Assembly (NCBI GenBank): GCA_965217125.1
Contig: OZ244244.1
Span: 62,001-126,000, forward strand
Source: JAAOIF01 sp965217125
Lineage (GTDB): Bacteria; Pseudomonadota; Gammaproteobacteria; PS1; Pseudothioglobaceae
Length of the DNA: 64,000 nucleotides
Reading direction: 5' to 3'
Shown here: piece by piece, positions 63,076 to 64,000 of the stretch
How the letters are laid out: each line of letters begins with the position of its first letter
How positions within the stretch are numbered: position 1 is the first letter of the stretch
The notes under the pieces: model-generated
The model's input: only the letters and a program-made list of their open reading frames with translations
What the model was told of the DNA's origin: nothing
The model's database searches: none
Translations under genes and position numbers: made by a program

Positions 63076-63876
63076 TTAATGCTCAAAAAAATCCATTATT
63101 TTATCAAAACCAGCAAAATTAATAATAATATCTGCTTTATCAACCACAGCTGGTTTTGCATGATAAGCCACTGACACGCCAGCCACTGACATCATCGCTA
63201 AATCATTTGCACCATCCCCTGCCACTATTACTTGCTCAGGCAATAGGTGATATTGCTCGCACAATTCATCCACAAACTGCGCTTTGGCAGCCGCATTAAT
63301 AATCCTACCTTGAATACTGCCGTTTAGTTGATTATTTTCAATAGCTAATTCATTAGCACGCGCATCATCAAGCCCAATATCTTTAGCTAAACGCTGGGTA
63401 AAATAGTTAAATCCACCAGAAACTACAGCAGTTTTAACGCCCTTCTTTTGCAAAAAATCAATCAACTGCCTAACACCGGGATTAACTTGCAAACGCTGCT
63501 TATAAACTTTATCTAACACCTCAATATCCAAGCCCTTTAACAATGCCACGCGCTCAATCAAGGCGCTGTCAAAGTCAATCTCACCTTGCATGGAGCGCTC
63601 GGTAATAGCGGCTACCTGCGGTTTAAGATTGGCAAAATCAGCAATTTCATCAATACATTCAATATTGATAAGGGTCGAATCCATATCACTAACAAACAAG
63701 CCGATTTTGGCAAAATCAACCGTAGGCAAATAATTAAAATCGCTTTGATGCTGTTGTCTTAAATGGGTTAAATCAAGCTGGGTTTGATGGCGAATATGCG
63801 TTGTAAATATTGCAAAATCACTTGAAATTTGCTTGGCAATATCAGTATCTAAACTGTGTTGAATAAGTGTTCTCAT
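63076..63876 (-). CDS. serB: Phosphoserine phosphatase
   Basis: A 266-residue HAD enzyme performing the last step of serine synthesis. LFVSDMDSTLINIECIDEIA (nucleophile Asp), SGGFNYF (motif II), and VIVAGDGANDLAMM (motif IV) are the SerB motifs. The N-terminal 55 residues lack a clear ACT domain. It is 2 nt from ccmF, so they are likely cotranscribed. Confidence 0.95.
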   Translation of the reverse strand: MRTLIQHSLDTDIAKQISSDFAIFTTHIRHQTQLDLTHLRQQHQSDFNYLPTVDFAKIGLFVSDMDSTLINIECIDEIADFANLKPQVAAITERSMQGEIDFDSALIERVALLKGLDIEVLDKVYKQRLQVNPGVRQLIDFLQKKGVKTAVVSGGFNYFTQRLAKDIGLDDARANELAIENNQLNGSIQGRIINAAAKAQFVDELCEQYHLLPEQVIVAGDGANDLAMMSVAGVSVAYHAKPAVVDKADIIINFAGFDKIMDFFEH

Positions 63877-63886
63877 GCCTAATAGA

Positions 63887-63971
63887 TGGTGCGGAAGGAG
63901 AGACTCGAACTCTCACATCTTGCGACACTGGAACCTAAATCCAGCGTGTCTACCAATTCCACCACTCCCGC
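63887..63971 (-). tRNA. tRNA-Leu (anticodon UAG)
   Basis: Minus-strand acceptor GCGGGAG pairs with CTTCCGC, anticodon loop TTTAGGT gives anticodon TAG, a long variable arm (TGTCGCAAGATGTGAG) and GAGTTCGAGTCTC T-arm follow; CCA is encoded. About 85 nt. Confidence 0.95.
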
Positions 63972-64000
63972 AATATTCCCTTATAAGGAAAAGATTTGCT

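Overview
The window is AT-rich, gene-dense gammaproteobacterial DNA. Housekeeping gene order (tsaD-lptB, ccmF-ccmI, rpmB-rpmG, rpsP-rimM, tmk and holB), a TusA/DsrE-type sulfur-relay pair, two SulP anion transporters and cytochrome c maturation genes suggest a sulfur-oxidising gammaproteobacterium of the SUP05/Thioglobus and mussel or clam symbiont type. That placement is an inference from gene content, not from a marker phylogeny.

Layout. 1-9.8 kb: pyrK (partial), argB, a lipoprotein cytochrome c with a DUF4396 membrane protein, a TolC-like channel, a DUF2442/DUF4160/antitoxin-like cluster, two coupled tiny membrane proteins, hemW, rdgB, rpiA and a BepA-like protease. 9.9-13.7 kb: tusA-dsrE2, a HAD-IB phosphatase, hemL and holB. 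13.7-26.2 kb: a defence island placed exactly between tmk and holB. It holds a type III res and mod pulled apart by a C5 cytosine methylase, a two-headed GHKL ATPase, a receiver-like/HEPN protein, an FRG-TPR protein, a RhuM protein and a KAP NTPase. 26.2-39.1 kb: tmk, then a five-member tandem family of TMTC-like membrane glycosyltransferases with C-terminal TPRs. Inside the family sit a polyprenyl-phosphate-mannose synthase-like enzyme, ManC and a secreted collagen-like protein with dockerin-like calcium loops. 39.2-40.6 kb: small HEPN-like and orphan genes. 40.6-49.6 kb: comM, tsaD, lptB, bactofilin, birA, truA and two SulP transporters. 49.6-52.3 kb: dispersed structured repeats, then an integron-like cassette stretch with two attC-like sites and a TIR-like effector. 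52.5-64 kb: rimM, an S16 gene with a long repetitive tail, purB, acnB, a VOC protein, rpmG, rpmB, tRNA-Ser, dapE, ccmI, ccmF, serB and tRNA-Leu.

Two systems deserve attention. First, ManC (GDP-mannose), the GT2/GtrA enzyme (polyprenyl-P-mannose) and five TMTC-like GT-C proteins read as a protein O-mannosylation cassette with a candidate secreted substrate. Second, the GHKL ATPase and its receiver-HEPN neighbour look like a two-component-style sensor and RNase effector, next to a C5 methylase in a restriction island.

No IS transposase, integrase, prophage structural gene, rRNA or CRISPR array was recognised.
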